31,455 bases of DNA, taken from positions 1-31,455 of the forward strand of contig NRSV01000143.1 in assembly GCA_002286855.1 (NCBI GenBank), read 5' to 3'. The translations under genes were made by a program, and so were the position numbers. The notes below the pieces were generated by a model. It worked only from the letters and a program-made list of their open reading frames with translations, made no database searches and was not told where the DNA came from. This DNA is from Bipolaris cookei. Taxonomy: Eukaryota > Ascomycota > Dothideomycetes > Pleosporales > Pleosporaceae. This document shows positions 9,219 to 18,900 of this stretch, piece by piece; the first letter of the stretch is position 1, and each line of letters starts with the position of its first letter.

Positions 9219-9238
9219 TTCGAGTTTTCGTACATGAA

Positions 9239-9301
9239 GTTCGTGATGCCAAGAAAAAGTGTCCGGCTCGGTGGTGTGTCCGGCTCGGTGGTGCTTTACG
9301 T
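9239..9301. repeat. right terminal inverted repeat with an internal duplication
   Basis: The left repeat (7470-7513) contains CACCACCGAGCCGGACA once, then CTTTTTCTTGGCATC. The right repeat has the same 17-base block twice in tandem before that continuation, so it is 17 bases longer. Confidence 0.85.
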
Positions 9302-9351
9302 TAAAACTCAACACCAAATATCTATCGCGGATTAGCCTACACGTGATTCAA

Positions 9352-9485
9352 AAAGCTCAATCAATTCAATCAATCTAACTCTATAGAACTTGATTGATTG
9401 ATTGCCTAGCTACTACAAAATTGAATTGATTGAATTGATTCAATCAATCAAGAATCAATCAATCGAATCAACAGATTGATTGTTC
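9352..9485. repeat. low-complexity TTGA/TCAA simple repeat
   Basis: Alternating runs of TCAATCAA and TTGATTGA in both orientations, able to fold into several imperfect hairpins. No coding content. It separates the Fot1 element from the ankyrin remnant. Confidence 0.85.
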
Positions 9486-9499
9486 CCAAGTCTGCGCGA

Positions 9500-9643
9500 G
9501 ATGATTGTGGAAGCCCTGCGCTTTGTCTAGCAAGTGGCTTTCATGACAAGATCATGCAACTTCTCATCGCGGCTGGTGCTGACGTTAACAAGACAGACTA
9601 TGATAAACAAACCCCACTTATGCATGCAGTCACTGAGGGTTAC
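9500..9643 (+). pseudogene. ankyrin-repeat protein remnant
   Basis: The frame shows one full repeat and the start of the next: SPALCLASGFHDKIMQLL, then IAAGADVN, then QTPLMHAVTEGY. This fits the ankyrin consensus (TPLhxAxxxGH..hVxxLLxxGADVN). The frame has no start of its own and is cut after GY by the LTR start at 9644. Fungal ankyrin proteins of this kind are often STAND/NLR-type receptors, but no other domain is left here. Confidence 0.7.
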
Positions 9644-10022
9644 TGTAACGATTCTGTTCACCATCGGTCACCGAGCCAAGAACTTCATTGGTCACCGAGT
9701 CAAGAACCCTATCGGTTACCTAGTCGGGTACCGAGCTCGGTCACCGACCGGAGATCCCTGTGGTTCACCAAGCCTAGAACCGAGTCGGGCACCGAGGTCC
9801 AACCGAACCAACTACGCACCTAGCCGTATCTGCCAGCACCAGCAGGTATAAGAACCAGGCGCCCCGTAGATAGTACTCGATAGATTTTCGATATCCTTCC
9901 GTACCAGACCTATAGGTGTCTGCTCCTATCAAGGCTCTTCTGTTGTCCCACGCACTCCCATATGCCTCTGAGTGACACTATCTGCCCATACTGATCTGAG
10001 TAGTCTTGCCTGTGTCGTTACA
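9644..10022 (+). repeat. LTR H (379 bp)
   Basis: Begins TGTAACGATTC and ends GTGTCGTTACA; the outer eight bases are perfect inverted repeats. It contains several GGTCACCGAG-type repeats (9665-9790). Gag-like coding sequence follows directly. The left flanking pentamer is GTTAC, and no second copy is found because the downstream end is rearranged. Confidence 0.7.
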
Positions 10023-10365
10023 CGTATCTGGCAATGAGCGGGCGGAGAGCCAAGATGCTTTCCACAACCTGCTCATGCACCGGAGAGAAACGTTCCCGGA
10101 TTTCAAGTCAAAGTTCGTTAGCCTGGCTGTTAAAGGGTCCATAGCGAGGACGGAGTGGTCATCTCACCTTTGGAGGAAAATCACCCCCGCTCTGCGCGTT
10201 CCAAACCTAGGATTCAGACATCTTTGGGACGACTCCTTTGACGAAATGGTTAAACATCTTACTGCGTTTGACAGGGAAAGACGTAACTCTCCTTTCGGAA
10301 CCCATTCGGAAAATAACTTCACGAGTACCTACCCACAGCCAACTGTTATGGGCGGAGAGGCCTAA
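10023..10365 (+). pseudogene. gag: internal Gag fragment next to LTR H
   Basis: About 114 residues without their own start: AFHNLLMHRRETFPDFKSKF, then EWSSHLWRKITPALRVPNLG and DEMVKHLTAFDRERRN. The pattern of a short helical module in which RETFPDFKSKF precedes a Trp/Leu motif is that of retrotransposon Gag. It lies directly after LTR H with no leader or ATG, so the 5' part of gag was deleted. Stop at 10363-10365. Confidence 0.55.
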
Positions 10366-10506
10366 CGAACGAGTATGCTTCTACCTATCGTACAGAAGCT
10401 AAAAGATGAGAAAAAGAGAAGATAACTAAGTACAAACTTCTCTTATACCTGCTCGCTTCTGATCACGTGATGCCTTTAGTAGAGATCACGGGCGCAGCCC
10501 TTTACA
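10366..10506 (-). repeat. partial 3' LTR of Gypsy family D
   Basis: Read on the minus strand it begins TGTAAAGGGCTGCGCCC at 10506, like the starts of LTR families A and G, and contains a TATA-like GGTATAAGAG. A purine-rich tract precedes it at 10508-10522, as expected for a 3' LTR. Its distal end is lost where it meets the family H gag fragment. A plus-strand LTR end is a less likely alternative, because these LTR ends are partly inverted copies of their starts. Confidence 0.6.
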
Positions 10507-10507
10507 A

Positions 10508-10522
10508 TACTCCCCTCCTCCA
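10508..10522 (-). other. polypurine tract of family D
   Basis: The minus strand reads GTGGAGGAGGGGAGT just before the LTR start. In LTR retrotransposons such a tract primes plus-strand DNA synthesis. Family B has the equivalent GGAGAGGAGGAGGG next to its 3' LTR. Confidence 0.6.
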
Positions 10523-10651
10523 CTCGTACGGATATGTTTGCATTTGTTTGTTTTCGTTGAAGTAGGCAGCTGCCTAACTTGCAGTGGAGCAGCGGCGTCT
10601 GTTTCCTCTGGTGAAGGAGGATTTCCACGAGAGCAAACTCTGCCTCCGTAT

Positions 10652-10661
10652 GATATATAGA
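10652..10661 (+). promoter_or_regulatory. putative TATA box of the DUF3716-like gene
   Basis: GATATATAGA lies about 100 bases upstream of the ATG at 10762 and is followed by a pyrimidine-rich stretch (CTCTCTCCTC, CTTTTCTTCC) of the kind seen at fungal transcription starts. This suggests the gene has its own promoter instead of using an LTR. Confidence 0.5.
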
Positions 10662-10761
10662 GCTGCCGTCTCTCTCCTCTTAGCTTTTCTTCCTTTGTGC
10701 TAATTCAATTTGACTCCACTACTACACAAGTTTCTTCTCTCCTTCTGACCACACTCGTACG

Positions 10762-11552
10762 ATGCCGCCTAAAGCGCAACCACCCCCTCGCGGTGTCTGG
10801 GACAACGCAAACACCAACAGTTTGCAGTTTTGCACTGGCGGTGGCCCCAATGACACCATCAACAACGTGGCCAACCAAATCTTCGACGCTGCCCACCAGG
10901 CTCTGACTCGTGCGACGCCAGGCGCTGTGCTGCCAACTTTCAACATGCCAGGCGCTGTCGACTTGAACGAGTATCGTGTCTGGTTTGTCTTCGATCAGCG
11001 CGTCGCAGATGAGCTACGCCGTGTTTACGCGGTCGCTCCCGTACGTAATACTTTTCTAACTTCTCGTACGGCTAGTATTAACTTATGTAGGAGGACATTC
11101 GCCGTGTGTTTGACTACTTCTGTCGCCCTCGTGGCAACAGTCCGTACGATGCCGTCTTCTGTCTGGGCCCTCGCGACTACTCGCCTGTGATCGCACGTAC
11201 GACTGTCACTGCTCGGCAGATCCTCACCGGCCGTCCGTCCTACCTTAAGGCCTTTGTTGTGCATAGCCGCGGCGCTCTCAACGCGGCTTTTTGTACGAAC
11301 AATTGCGCTGCTGTCCTGCGAGGCGAGAAGGAGTTTACCGCATTCGCTGGCTGCGTGTCCATCGCCGGTGAGTGGGGCGGGACCTGCTCCAACTGCGTCT
11401 GGCAAGATCATGGAGCTCGTTGCAGTGTCACTCAGCAGGCAGTCTCTCGTACGGGAGGTGGGCGCAAGAGGCTCCCTGTCGGTCCTAGCAGTGGCAGCCA
11501 GCGTGGTCGTCCGGCTGCGGGTGGTGCCGAGAACCCCTTGCTCGTGGAGTAG
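10762..11552 (+). CDS. DUF3716-like cysteine-rich protein, one intron, antisense in Gypsy family D
   Basis: Exon 1 (10762-11040, 93 codons) and exon 2 (11091-11552) join in phase 0 to give about 246 residues. The N terminus is Pro-rich. The middle is a helical/charged region (DQRVADELRRVYAV, then EDIRRVFDYF). The C-terminal half has a cysteine cluster CX15CX10CX2CX8C with the core GGTCSNCVWQDHGARCSV, resembling from memory the small fungal domain DUF3716; its function is unknown. The tail is basic and Gly-rich. The gene is convergent with the family D pol frame and lies between chromodomain and 3' LTR, which suggests cargo. No stop or frameshift is present. The CX2C and CX8C spacing suggests metal binding (inference). 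Confidence 0.75.
11041..11090 (+). other. spliceosomal intron in the DUF3716-like gene
   Basis: Fifty bases: donor GTACGT, branch-type CTAAC at 11056-11060, acceptor TATGTAG at 11084-11090. Removing it joins two frames that otherwise end or start abruptly, and the length is typical for ascomycete introns. Confidence 0.8.
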
Positions 11553-12545
11553 GTGGGCTTGCCTCCGCCAGTTTCTTCTAAGTCGTCCGTTAGGTTGTCG
11601 TCCAGGTTGGGTGTAGGACAACCATGACTGTAGGGCCGTAGTGTTAGTGAGGTGGGCGGCGGGCTCCCATGTAGGCTCGTCGTAGCCCGCCCAATAGACA
11701 AGATATTCTGTTTGCTTGTGCCTTATTCTCTCGTCCGTGATGTCTCGTACTATCTACTCTAAGTGCTCTTCATCGTTCTCGTTGTCTCGTACGACTATAG
11801 CCGCTGGGCTAGTGTCGTCCGTCTGCTGTGATGGGAATGGGTCGTCGGCTACCGAACGGATCTTGTCCACATGGTAAGTTTTCGTTTCCCATGGTACGGC
11901 TAACTCCACCCAGTAGGGATCTCGTACGCGAGCGATCTGGAACTTGGCGCTTTTCCAATCAAGTTTCTTACTACTTCTAGTCGTGCGTACGTCACGTAAG
12001 TCTAACCATACCCAGTCTCCTACGTGATAGGTGGGCGCTGGTCTGCGGGACTTGTTAGCTTGTCGTTCCTGTTCTTGTTGGGCGTACGTCATGGCAGATA
12101 TAGCCCAGTTGGCGGCATCGCTAATCGTCCGGACGATATCATTTGCAGCTTCTCCTACTTCGTCGGCTTGCGTGACTGCTTGAGGCTGGGGAAAAGGAGT
12201 ATTGTGGTAACCGTGGTAGAGGAAAAAGGGGGAAACTCCTATTGTTGTGTTCGTACGAGAGTTAAGCATAAGTTCCAGAAGAGGGCAGAGTTGTGCCCAG
12301 TTGTCTTGATCATAGTTACAGAAAATCCGTACGACTGCTTCTATATCGCTATTAGCGCGCTCTGTTGTTCCGTCCGTTTGCGGGTGGTAGGCTGTTGAGA
12401 GATTCCTTTGAATGCCAAGTAGCTGGCAGACTTGCTTCCAAAGAGAGCTGGCGAATTGAGGTCCGCGGTCAGACGTAATAGATTGTGGAAGGCTGTGGTG
12501 CCGGTAGACTTCTCGTACGAAGGCCCAGGCGACGTCTACTGTTTC
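11553..12545 (-). pseudogene. pol: integrase catalytic core and chromodomain of Gypsy family D (3' end of pol)
   Basis: Read on the minus strand from 12545: second catalytic Asp in ITSDRGPQF, then TAYHPQTDGTTERAN with the catalytic Glu, then the integrase C-terminal region (YHVGDWVWLDL, TYHVDKIRSV). An in-frame TAG at 11754-11756 sits where family B has Trp. Beyond it a chromodomain continues in the same frame (HKQTEYLVYWAGYDEPTWEP). The first catalytic Asp and everything upstream are lost at the family A copy 2 insertion (12547). The frame stays open on the minus strand to 11025, across the antisense exon 2; whether that tail is translated is unknown. Apart from the single nonsense codon the reading frame is clean. 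Confidence 0.85.
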
Positions 12546-12546
12546 A

Positions 12547-12789
12547 TGTAACGGGCTGAGCCCTGAGTCACATGACTAGGCTGCTAGCCTAGTCGCGTCT
12601 CTGGCAAGGTAAGGGCCGTGCGCCAACCCAAACAAAATAGGCTCCCCGCTCGCGTCTTACCTTCTTTCTTCATCTTGACTGTAAATAGCATCTGGACTAG
12701 GTAACTGGAATACAGTTCCTACAGACCGTTCACATACAGTCAAGATCACGAAGAACACGTAGATTATCGCAGCAACCCAAAACATCGTT
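12547..12789 (+). repeat. family A copy 2: 5' LTR start and leader
   Basis: Starts TGTAACGGGCTGAGCCC as at 98, and carries the 119 bases missing in copy 1. Those contain a 12-bp inverted pair ATCTTGACTGTA (near 12671) and TACAGTCAAGAT (near 12735). It is inserted in the family D integrase, which stops at 12545. Confidence 0.7.
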
Positions 12790-13959
12790 ATGACGAGCTC
12801 CTCCGAGAACACCACCATGACGACGGACGATTTGAACCAGCTGCAGCTGCAGCAGCTGATACAGAGACTTGAAGACATGAGCACCAGGATAGAGAGGTTG
12901 GGAGCACCATTGCACGCCACCACTGATCCAACGCCAACCTCCGAAACTCCGAACGTATCTGTGCCTGTAGCCTCAAAGCCGCGGCACAGCTTACCCCACC
13001 CGCCTACGTTTGGTGGAAACAAATCACAATGGCGAGGATGGAAGTTAGAGATGGAGGGTAAGATTGAAGAAGACGCGCACGCTATTGGTAGCCTAAAAGC
13101 TCAGCTACGCTACATCTACATGCGCCTTGACGGGGCAGCGAAAACAAACATTACCACATACTACGAGATACAGATTAAAGAACAGTCGCCAAACCCTTTC
13201 AAGCTGCTTGAACGCCTTGAACTCCTATATGGCGAACGAAACCGGAAGGAGAAAGCCATTCAGAACCTCTACTCAATGCGTCAGAAGGAGGACGAGACGT
13301 TCATTTTCTTCTACCCACGGTTCGAGAAAGAGATGGCCAACGCCGACGCAGAAAGCTGGCCTGAGCATGCGAAGATATCTTACTTACGGAATGCATTGAG
13401 TAGTAGGATAAAGGATAGGCTTGTCGGCACATCGGGAACTGAAACAAGCACGTACGCAGGGTTCGCTCAGAAGTGTGTAGATCTCAGCAACGACATGGAG
13501 TTGTTCGGCCAATGGACAAAAACCACCCGCCATTACAATAACCGGACTGCTGAAATTGCACAAACCTATGAACCACCAGCGAAATCGAACAACGGCACTT
13601 TCACAGCGGTTTCCCCTGAAGACATGATGGAGTGGGAACCTACGCAGCCCACAACTACCCAAGTGAACGCAGTCGGCCTCCGCGGCAAGACCAACACAAA
13701 CGGATACCCATCTAGGCGTCCCGAGGACCGAGAGCTTCTGGGAAAACGAGCGAAATGGGTCAACCAAGAGGAAATCGATGCTCGACGCCAGGAACGACGC
13801 TGTCTCCGATGCGGCCGCAGCAATTGCCGAATAGCTACATGCCCGCTGGCAGCCGCTCTACGACCAACTCACACTAGCATCAAGACAGCAAAGAGTACTG
13901 TGGTTACCAAGGCAGCTGTAGAAGAAGAAGATGCAGAAGACTTCGAGGCTGAGCAATAG
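12790..13959 (+). CDS. gag: Gag polyprotein of Gypsy family A, copy 2
   Basis: 389 residues, identical to the copy 1 Gag (222-1391) except Leu for Ser at residue 15, with the same CX2CX4CX4C variant zinc knuckle. It ends in the same UAG with pol in the same frame 48 bases later. Identity this high over two copies 12.6 kb apart points to recent transposition or gene conversion. The frame is intact, but the element lacks its 3' part. Confidence 0.9.
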   Translation: MTSSSENTTMTTDDLNQLQLQQLIQRLEDMSTRIERLGAPLHATTDPTPTSETPNVSVPVASKPRHSLPHPPTFGGNKSQWRGWKLEMEGKIEEDAHAIGSLKAQLRYIYMRLDGAAKTNITTYYEIQIKEQSPNPFKLLERLELLYGERNRKEKAIQNLYSMRQKEDETFIFFYPRFEKEMANADAESWPEHAKISYLRNALSSRIKDRLVGTSGTETSTYAGFAQKCVDLSNDMELFGQWTKTTRHYNNRTAEIAQTYEPPAKSNNGTFTAVSPEDMMEWEPTQPTTTQVNAVGLRGKTNTNGYPSRRPEDRELLGKRAKWVNQEEIDARRQERRCLRCGRSNCRIATCPLAAALRPTHTSIKTAKSTVVTKAAVEEEDAEDFEAEQ

Positions 13960-14007
13960 GAACACGCGGCAGCTCAGGAAGAATGGAAGGAGACTGGAAA
14001 GCAAAAG

Positions 14008-15690
14008 ATGGATAGCGACCCCTTTGTAGTGGACGTTAGACTCAATGCAACTGACTTTGTCACTGGACTTGTTGACTCAGGTTGCCTTTGCTATTCAGCC
14101 ATGAACGAACAACTCTTTCGATCTCTGAGACTGCCATCAATGAAGATAGCCCCGCGTCAACTGGAAGAAGCAGCTGGGAAGAACGCTGAGCCAAGCACTG
14201 TCATAGATACAGTTACTTACGCATCCATAGACATAGACGGCCATCAGCAGAAACGCATCTTCTTCTACGTTGTACCGGGCCTGACTTACGACGTGATTCT
14301 AGGAAAACCCTGGTTAGAGGATGCTGACGTCACGATTTCGGCCAAACAGGGTTGCTTGGATATCGGTGTATCGAACATCCGCGTATGGAACCGCAAGAAA
14401 ACGTCATACAAGCCACCGCCAATGAAAGTTACTCAGTTGATGGCTTCTGCATTCATGGCCGAGGTGAGAAGAAGCCGTAGGAACAACAAAGGAGACGGTA
14501 TTGGACTCGACACTAGGCTATTCGCTGTTTCCATCGCCGACATTGAGAAAGCTTTGAAACCGCGCCAGCGATCCGATCCGAAGACGAAGCTCCCACCCCA
14601 GTATCACCAATGGTTGAAGGCCTTCGATCATTTCCTAGCCGAGAAACTTCCCCCGCATCGTAAAGGCGTTGATCTCCACATTGAGATGGAAAAGGATCAA
14701 GACGGAAACGAGAAGACCATCCCATGGGGTCCGCTCTATGGCATGGGCCGAGAAGAGTTACTAGTGCTTAGGAAAACTCTCACCGAGCTGTTAGACAAGG
14801 ACTTTATCCGAGCTAGTAACTCTCCTGCAGCCGCGCCCGTCCTAATGATTAAAAAGCCAGGAGGGGGGATACGATTTTGCGTTGACTACCGAGGCTTGAA
14901 CAGCATTACCAGAAAGGACCGTTACCCTCTGCCTCTATTCACAGAAACACTGAGAAACGTGGCCAAAGCTAAATGGTTTACTAAACTCGACGTCATCGCA
15001 GCCTTTCACAAGATCCGTGTGGCCAAAGGAGAGGAATGGAAGACAGCTTTCCGAACAAGATACGGCCTATTCGAATGGCGGGTTGTGCCCTTCGGACTAA
15101 CAGGAGCACCAGCTGCATTTCAACGCTACATTAATGGTGTCCTGCAGGATTACCTTGACGACTTTGTTTCAGCCTATGTTGACGATATCTTGATCTACTC
15201 GTCAGGATCGCTTCAGGACCATAGGAAAAAGGTTGGAAAGGTTCTTCAACGCCTCTTAGACGCTGGACTACAGATTGATATCGACAAGTGCGAATTTGAG
15301 ACTAAACGAGTCAAATACCTCGGGTACATCGTGGAAGCAGAAGTGGGCATTCGAGTTGATCCCGAAAAGATTATCGCGATCCGCGAGTGGGCTACACCAA
15401 CGTCAATCAAGGCCACCCGAGCGTTTATCGGTTTTGCCAACTTCTACCGAGTCTTTATACCGAACTTCTCAGACATTGCTAAACCGCTCATTGACCTAAC
15501 AAAGAAAGGGATGGTTTTTCATTGGGACGAGGCCTGCAACCAAGCATTTGAAACGATTAAGGAACTCCTCATTACAGCACCAATACTCGGCCATTTTGAT
15601 CCAGAAAAGGACACCTTAGTAGAAGCCGACTCCTCAGGACATGCAACAGGCGGTGTGAGAGGCTGCGCAAAGGTTGCCGATGCCTGGTAA
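14008..15690 (+). pseudogene. pol: Pol of Gypsy family A, copy 2: protease, reverse transcriptase, start of RNase H
   Basis: Identical to copy 1 in the protease (DSG at residues 23-25) and reverse transcriptase (YVDD at about 390-393). It reads TAPILGHFDPEKD where copy 1 has TALILGYFDLEKD, and the copy 2 version fits Gypsy relatives better. Homology ends at 15653 (SSGHATGG), where the family B LTR begins; the last dozen residues are read from that LTR. RNase H, integrase and 3' LTR are absent. Confidence 0.85.
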
Positions 15691-15916
15691 CAATATTGTA
15701 TTCGATAGAGAACTGAGCTTCTGAGCTACGTAGCTATCTATATACAGTGCTAGCTGCCCCTGCACAATCGAGTCGATAAGACCTAGTCGCTCCGGTTGTC
15801 GGTCAGAGCGCACCGAGTCTCGGCGAGACTCGGAGCTCTAGGTGGCATCCGGATTTTAGGAGCAGGCCGAGATTCCATCGAGGTACAACACACCAACTAG
15901 GCTCTAGCCTATCACA
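15654..15916 (-). repeat. family B 3' LTR
   Basis: Starts TGTGAGAGG and ends GCCTATCACA on the plus strand. It contains an inverted pair CCGAGTCTCG/CGAGACTCGG around 15813-15834. The pol frame runs into it, with its stop at 15904-15906. Confidence 0.92.
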
Positions 15917-18900
15917 TTACCCTCCTCCTCTCCAGGAGCGTCAGGATGGAGTTCATTCGAGCCCCTTCGGAACCCTGCAGGAAGCGTTTTTGTATCGGGA
16001 TCTCGATAAGGTCTTGTAAACTGTTCCCATCGAATCTTCGCTTCTGTGTTTGCAAGGTTCTCTATAGGCTCCATCGTTGGGAGATGGTAGCCCTTCCATT
16101 TCACTTCGTACCACCATTTAACTCCTCGTCCTCGTCGTCGACTTACCTCTGCTAGGATGTCCTCAATTTCCCACATATCTGCGCCGTCGGTATCTACCTG
16201 AATTGGTAGTGGTTGGTCATCGTCTCTTGATTGGCTTGGTAAGGGATCCGTTGATGCTAATCGGAGCCGGTCAACGTGGAACGTGTTGTGAGGGCCTGGA
16301 GGCGTGTTGAGTCGAACCGTGTGGGTATCGATTACCTCAATCACTGTGTACTTTGCGCTCCTCCAGTCAAGTTTTCTAGATTTCCGGCCAGTAGCAAACT
16401 GTTTGCCTAACTTCAACCATACTTTGTCGCCAACGTGTAGCTGTGGGGCCTCCTGACGGTATCTATTTGCTTGCCGTTCTTGTTCTTGCTGTGCATGTGC
16501 CATGGACGCTTGTGCTAGTTCTAGCAGATGACGTAGTTTCGTGACAATAGATTCGGCTTTTTCTTGATCAGATCGTCCGTAAGCAGGATACCTTCGTCTA
16601 TTGGTACCAGTGGGGACTTCCAATTGTAACGGGTCGATATTGTAGCCATGCTGAAGAAAGAAGGGGGATACCTTTGTTGACGTTGCCTCTCTTCCTCGTA
16701 TCGCGATCTGCGCGAGTGGACATAGCGATGCCCAGTCGTGTTGGGACCAGTTTACAAACGCCTTCATGTACGTTTCCCAAGTGCTGTTCATACGCTCTGT
16801 AGATCCATCAGTTTGAGGGTGAAAAGCCGTGGATAATCGTCGGTTAATGCGGAGGATTTCGCAAAGTCTTCGCCAGAGGACACTAACGAACTGAGTACCT
16901 CGGTCTGACGTGATTGCATCGGGAATCCAGTGGTATGCAACCACGTACGTAATGAAAGCCTGTACCACTGTTTCCGTTTCCGTGTTCGCTAGCGGCACGA
17001 ATACTACATCTTTGCTAAGGCGGTCGGTGACGACCATCAGGCTCGTTTTACCTTGACTCTCTGGTAACCCGTCGATGAAGTCAATCGAGATTTCTTTCCA
17101 GATTTGCTCAGGTACCGGAAGAGGTTTTAGTAGGCCCTGGAGACCTTCCCTCCATGGTTTTGTCCTCCCGCATGTATCGCAGTTCCGTATGTATCGTCGA
17201 ATATCATTAGACATTCCAGGCCAGAAAAAGTCTCTTGCAATCATCTTGTACGTGATTTCTCTGCCGGGATGGCCTGTAACAACAGATGTGTGGACCTGCT
17301 CGATGATGGACGTTCGCAGCGGTTCGTGGTTAGGTACCCATTTCCGGTCTCGGTAGTACAACATCTGGTTTTCGACTTTGCATTCAGCAATTGAGCACTT
17401 GATCTGGAGTGCGATAGGAAATCGCCGTTGCTGACTTGCCACTGCTTGCCGGGCTTCCTGGTACGTATGATCGTTATCCAGTGCTTGCCCCCAGAGACTC
17501 TCGATATCATGCTCGTACTGCACTTCTTCGTTGTCGTGTCTTCGGGTGTCAGCTGGTAGCGCGCGCAGTCTTGCAGACATAACGATCAGGTCCTTTTCTT
17601 CCACTTCTTCGTAACATGACGCGGTAGGCTTTAGGACCTGGATCAGTCTCTTCTGCAGTCTCTCATCCTTGACATCTGCAGGCATGTCCTGCTCCCGTCG
17701 AGATAGTGTGTCTGCTCGAATGTTTTGCTTGCCTGGCCTGTAGAGAATTTCCATATTGTACCTGCCCAAGATGAGCGACCATCGGACTTGTCTTTCGTTC
17801 AACATTTGTGGTTTCATGAAGTACTCAAGATTCTTGTGATCAGTGATTACCGTGAATTTCTCTACCGATCGAAGCTCAGCATCCCATTCTTCAAGTCCTC
17901 GAATCACAGCCAGCAATTCCTTGTCGTGGATTTCATAGTTACATTCCGCTGGTGTGTTCTTCTTCGAAAAGTAGGCGCAAGGGCGCAGGATATCGTTGTC
18001 GTCGTATTGGGATAACACCCCAGCTGTAACATAACCGGACGAATCACACTCCATCACGGTTTCGCGGTCTGGTTGAAACTGGGCTAACACTGGTTCAGAA
18101 ACGAAGGCCTCTTTCAGCGTGTCGAAAGCTTTCTGTTCTTCTGCTGTCCATCGAAAACTAACATCACCTGTGAGTCTAGTGAGAGGGGCGACAATCTGGC
18201 CAAAGTTCCGAATAAACCGTCTGTAGAAGTTGGCGAATCCTAGAAAACTTCGTACTCCTTTCACTGTTCTTGGCGCTTCCCACTCCTTGATAGCCTTGAT
18301 CTTTTCAGGATCCATGCGAGTGCCCTTCCCAGCTTCGATGATAAAACCAAGATACTTTGTCGTCTTTACTTCAAATTCACATTTCTTGATGTCCACATAT
18401 AGACCAGCTTTCCCAAGCCGTGTGAGGACCTTGTCGACATGTTCACGATGTTGCCGGAGAGAACCGTCGGTATAGATAAGCACGTCGTCCAAGTAAGCTG
18501 TGCAGAAGTCATCTAGGTATTCGCGAAGAGTCCAGTTAATGTATCGTTGGAAGGTGCTCGGGGCGTTTGCCATGCCAAATGGAGTAACTAGCCATTCAAA
18601 TAGTCCAAAACGTGTGCGGAAAGCCGTAAGCCACTCATCTCCTTCCCGGATTCGAATCTTGTGGAAGGCTGCGATAACATCCAGCTTCGTGAACCATTTA
18701 GCTTTCGCGATGTTATTTAACGTCTCTTGAATTAGCGGCAAAGGATACCGGTCCTTCTTCGTTAAGGCATTCAACGCTCGGTAATCAACGCAGAGTCGCA
18801 GTCCTCCTCCTGGTTTCTTCGCAAACAACACCGGTGACGCAGCGGGAGAGTTGCTTGCTCTTATAAAGCCTTTGTCAAGAAGAGATATGAGCTCTTTCCG

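Larger units (their letters stand above)
7470..9301 (+). mobile_element. complete pogo/Fot1-type DNA transposon (1832 bp)
   Basis: Flanked by a TA duplication at 7468-7469 and 9302-9303, the signature of Tc1/mariner-superfamily insertion. Terminal inverted repeats start ACGTAAAGCACCACC on the left and end GGTGGTGCTTTACGT on the right. The single transposase frame at 7533-9218 has no break, so the element may be young and possibly active. It carries about ten CGTACG hexamers. Confidence 0.9.

Noticed and set aside
11025..11621. Minus-strand open frame of 198 codons opposite exon 2 of the DUF3716-like gene.
   Set aside because: It is in phase with the family D pol, so it may be a tail, but its composition shows no domain and it lies opposite a well-formed gene; not listed as a separate CDS.
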